Below are positions 6,201 through 8,033 of a DNA stretch of 8,033 bases, piece after piece. The stretch comes from Bacillota bacterium (GTDB lineage: Bacteria; Bacillota; Dethiobacteria; DTU022). The stretch spans positions 1-8,033 of the forward strand of contig JAAZHP010000169.1 of the NCBI GenBank assembly GCA_012510625.1, in the 5' to 3' direction. A program made the translations under genes and the position numbers. The notes below the pieces were generated by a model, which saw only the letters and a program-made list of their open reading frames with translations, did not search any database and was not told where the DNA came from. Every line of letters starts with the position of its first letter. Position 1 is the first letter of the stretch.

Positions 6201-7177
6201 ACGCCATAGAGATCAGGGATCTTAGCAAAAGTTTTCGCGGGCATTGGGCCCTGCAGGAAGTCTCCCTGGAGGTGCCTCGCGGGGCGGTCTACGGCTTCCT
6301 GGGGCCTAACGGGGCCGGCAAGACGACGGCGATCAAAATCCTGATGGGGCTGCTCAACCCTTCCGGCGGGCGCGCCGCCCTGCTGGGGGAGAAGGTCCGC
6401 CCCGGGCTATCCCGCGGGTTAAAGAAAAGAATCGGCTACCTGCCCGAAGAGCCGGTTTTTCCGGAGGCCCTTACCGGGCGGGAAGTGCTCGAGTTTGTGG
6501 GGGAGGTAAACGGCATCCCGGTGGAGGAGAGGCGGGCCCGCATCGAGCAGATCCTGGTCCGCTTCGACCTGGCCGCCGCCGCGAACCGCCGCGCCGCGGG
6601 CTATTCGCGCGGCATGAGGCAGCGCCTGGGGCTGGCTTGCGTGCTGCTGCCGCAGCCCGATTTTTATATCCTTGATGAACCAGTTTCCGCCCTTGATCCG
6701 GTAGGGCGGCTGGAGGTTTTGGAGCTGCTCGCTTCGCTGCGCGGCAAGGCCACCGTCTTTTTCTCCAGCCATGTCCTGGCCGATGTGGAGCGGGTTTGCG
6801 ACCATGTAGCGGTGCTTTACCAGGGCCGGCTCCTGCTGCAGTCGTCGCTGGAGAGTCTCCTCGAACAGTACCGGCTGCCCCGCTACCGGATCAGCTTCCG
6901 CGAGGGGCCGCCGCCCGGGCTGGCCGCCGAGCTGCGCGCCCGCCCCTGGGCCCGCAAAGTCGAAGCAAGCCCCGGCTGGATTGCCGTTGAAGCGGCACCG
7001 GACGGCCTGGCGCAAATGCAGGAGGAGCTGCTGCCCCTGCTGGCCGGCTGCGGCGCAGTGGTTACTTCCTACGAGCGGGAGCATGAAGATCTGGAGATGA
7101 TCTTTTTAAAGCTGCTGCGCGAAGCGGGCTACGGGGAAAATGAAGGGGGGATGGCCGGTGAAAACGCTCTTCGTTAA
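6197..7177 (+). CDS. ABC transporter ATP-binding protein (YxlF-like)
   Basis: A 326-residue cytoplasmic ATPase with all core motifs: Walker A GPNGAGKT (36-43), signature YSRGMRQR (136-143, a YSRGM form in place of LSGGQ), Walker B FYILDEP (156-162) and switch H192 in FSSHVL. The usual Q-loop glutamine is replaced by E in GYLPEEP (80-86), common in this subfamily of ABC-2 exporters. A C-terminal region of about 110 residues beyond the nucleotide-binding domain is typical of DrrA/CcmA/YxlF types and may contact the permease. The GTG start at 6197 overlaps the upstream stop, and the 3' end overlaps the permease start. It powers the permease encoded next; the substrate cannot be inferred. It belongs to a yxlEFG-like module, which lacks the sigY, yxlC and yxlD genes found in Bacillus. 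Confidence 0.93.
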   Translation: MNAIEIRDLSKSFRGHWALQEVSLEVPRGAVYGFLGPNGAGKTTAIKILMGLLNPSGGRAALLGEKVRPGLSRGLKKRIGYLPEEPVFPEALTGREVLEFVGEVNGIPVEERRARIEQILVRFDLAAAANRRAAGYSRGMRQRLGLACVLLPQPDFYILDEPVSALDPVGRLEVLELLASLRGKATVFFSSHVLADVERVCDHVAVLYQGRLLLQSSLESLLEQYRLPRYRISFREGPPPGLAAELRARPWARKVEASPGWIAVEAAPDGLAQMQEELLPLLAGCGAVVTSYEREHEDLEMIFLKLLREAGYGENEGGMAGENALR

Positions 7178-7928
7178 GGATTTCCGGCAGCTCTGGCGGA
7201 CCTTTCGCCTGCCGGCGCTGCTGCTCCTGGGGATCTTTTTTGCCATCCTGGACCCCATCGGGGCAAAGTATATGCCGCAGATCATGGAAAAATTGATGAG
7301 CGGAACGGAAGGGATCACCATCGTCATGCCGGAGATGGGCCCGGTGGATGCCATGGCCAGTTTTTTCGGCGATCTCGCCCAGATAGGTGCTTTCATACTC
7401 ATTGTCATCGCCATGGGCGCCGTGGCCAATGAGCGGGAGCGGGGTATCAGCGCCTGGGTGCTGACCCGGCCGGTGGGCCGGCAACCCTACTTTTGGTCCA
7501 AGTTTGCCGCATATACGGCCGGGGTTCTGCTCACAGTGAGCGCGAGCACTCTCCTGGCGGCGCTCTATACTGCCTCCCTGATGGGGGCGCCGCCTGTGGG
7601 CCCGACCATCTGGGGCGCCGTCTTTATGGTGCTTTACCTGGAGCTCATCCTGGCGATCACACTCGGCGCTTCGGCGCTGCTGCGCGGCCAGATTGCCGCG
7701 GGCGGAGCCGCCTTTGCTTTCCTGATCCTGCTCTGGCTGCCGCAGCTGCTTGTTGACCAGACCGAGCTTGGGAAATACATGCCTTACCGCCTCAGTTCGC
7801 TGATTGCGGAACTCTTAAAGGGGAGCGCCGTCCCGGCAGACTTTCTGCCTGCGCTGGCGGCGGCTTTCATCGTGGCCGCCGCGGTCCTGGCGGCAGCCTC
7901 CTTTTACTTCAGCCGCGCCGAGCTTTAA
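7158..7928 (+). CDS. ABC-2 type transporter permease (YxlG-like)
   Basis: A 256-residue integral membrane protein with about six hydrophobic segments at residues 17-31, 76-90, 116-141, 151-175, 180-199 and 230-251. A long loop lies between helices 1 and 2, and the conserved short motif NERERG (91-96) follows helix 2, as in ABC-2 permeases of the NosY/YxlG kind. It should form the membrane channel for the preceding ATPase, probably as a dimer. GTG 7158 is preferred because AAGGGGGG (7143-7150) lies 7 bases upstream. ATG 7140 would add six residues (MKGGWP) and has a weaker site. The start overlaps the end of the ATPase gene by 20 bases, so the two are almost certainly cotranslated. Substrate unknown. 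Confidence 0.9.
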   Translation: MKTLFVKDFRQLWRTFRLPALLLLGIFFAILDPIGAKYMPQIMEKLMSGTEGITIVMPEMGPVDAMASFFGDLAQIGAFILIVIAMGAVANERERGISAWVLTRPVGRQPYFWSKFAAYTAGVLLTVSASTLLAALYTASLMGAPPVGPTIWGAVFMVLYLELILAITLGASALLRGQIAAGGAAFAFLILLWLPQLLVDQTELGKYMPYRLSSLIAELLKGSAVPADFLPALAAAFIVAAAVLAAASFYFSRAEL

Positions 7929-7930
7929 AG

Positions 7931-7964
7931 TCCCCCTTTTCTAAAGGGGGATTTAGGGGGATTT
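7931..7964. repeat. G/C-run hairpin repeat, copy 2
   Basis: TCCCCCTTT (7931-7939) and AAAGGGGGA (7943-7951) form a perfect 9-bp stem with a 3-base loop, starting 2 bases after the permease stop. GGGGGATTT follows at 7956-7964. The hairpin may stabilise or end the transcript, but no T-run follows, so it is not called an intrinsic terminator. Its layout matches copy 1 at 5839-5874. Confidence 0.6.
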
Positions 7965-8017
7965 AGCAAAATAAGGGAACTGCTCCTTTTATTCTGGTAA
8001 ATGCGCTTGAAGCTATT

Positions 8018-8033
8018 CAAATCCCCCCCGGCC
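8018..8033. repeat. G/C-run repeat, partial copy 3 at right edge
   Basis: AAATCCCCC at 8019-8027 is the exact inverted complement of GGGGGATTT at 7956-7964. The last bases, CCCCCCGGCC, match the reverse complement of the interior of copy 1. The element is cut by the window end, so its full structure and orientation are not certain. The 54 bases between copies 2 and 3 show no gene. Confidence 0.45.

Overview
The window looks like chromosomal DNA from an anaerobic, moderately GC-rich clostridial Firmicute of the syntrophic or acetogenic kind (Moorella, Pelotomaculum or Syntrophomonas relatives). This rests on gene content: a selenocysteine formate dehydrogenase fused to a NuoG-like iron-sulfur arm, NuoE/NuoF-type partner subunits, strong AAGGAGG-type ribosome sites with TTG and GTG starts, and a Bacillus YxlEFG-like ABC module. 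The species cannot be named from the sequence.

Layout. Positions 1-311 (minus strand) hold the first 103 codons of a rhomboid-family membrane protease that runs off the left edge. A 212-base divergent, AT-rich spacer separates it from a plus-strand operon at 524-5750. The operon order is a NuoE-like [2Fe-2S] subunit, an unrecognised 59-residue protein with eight cysteines, a NuoF-like flavin/NADH subunit with extra ferredoxin clusters, and fdhA. The fdhA reading frame is interrupted by an in-frame TGA at 4116-4118. That TGA reads as selenocysteine: the flanking residues match the formate dehydrogenase active site, and a SECIS hairpin with a GGUCU loop follows at the right distance. A strong intrinsic terminator (5773-5809) closes the operon.

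After a short spacer with a G/C-rich hairpin repeat, a second operon (5994-7928) encodes a two-helix PLDc_N-type membrane protein, an ABC ATPase and an ABC-2 permease, all with overlapping ends. The right edge (7929-8033) holds G/C-run repeats related to the one at 5839.

How the genes work together. NuoE-like, NuoF-like and FdhA together carry the same modules as the trimeric electron-bifurcating [FeFe] hydrogenases (HydC, HydB, HydA), with the hydrogenase H-cluster domain replaced by a molybdenum/tungsten formate dehydrogenase. The likely product is a soluble complex linking formate/CO2 to NAD(H), and possibly also to ferredoxin. The small cysteine-rich protein encoded inside the operon is the least explained element. 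The ABC operon is probably functionally separate.
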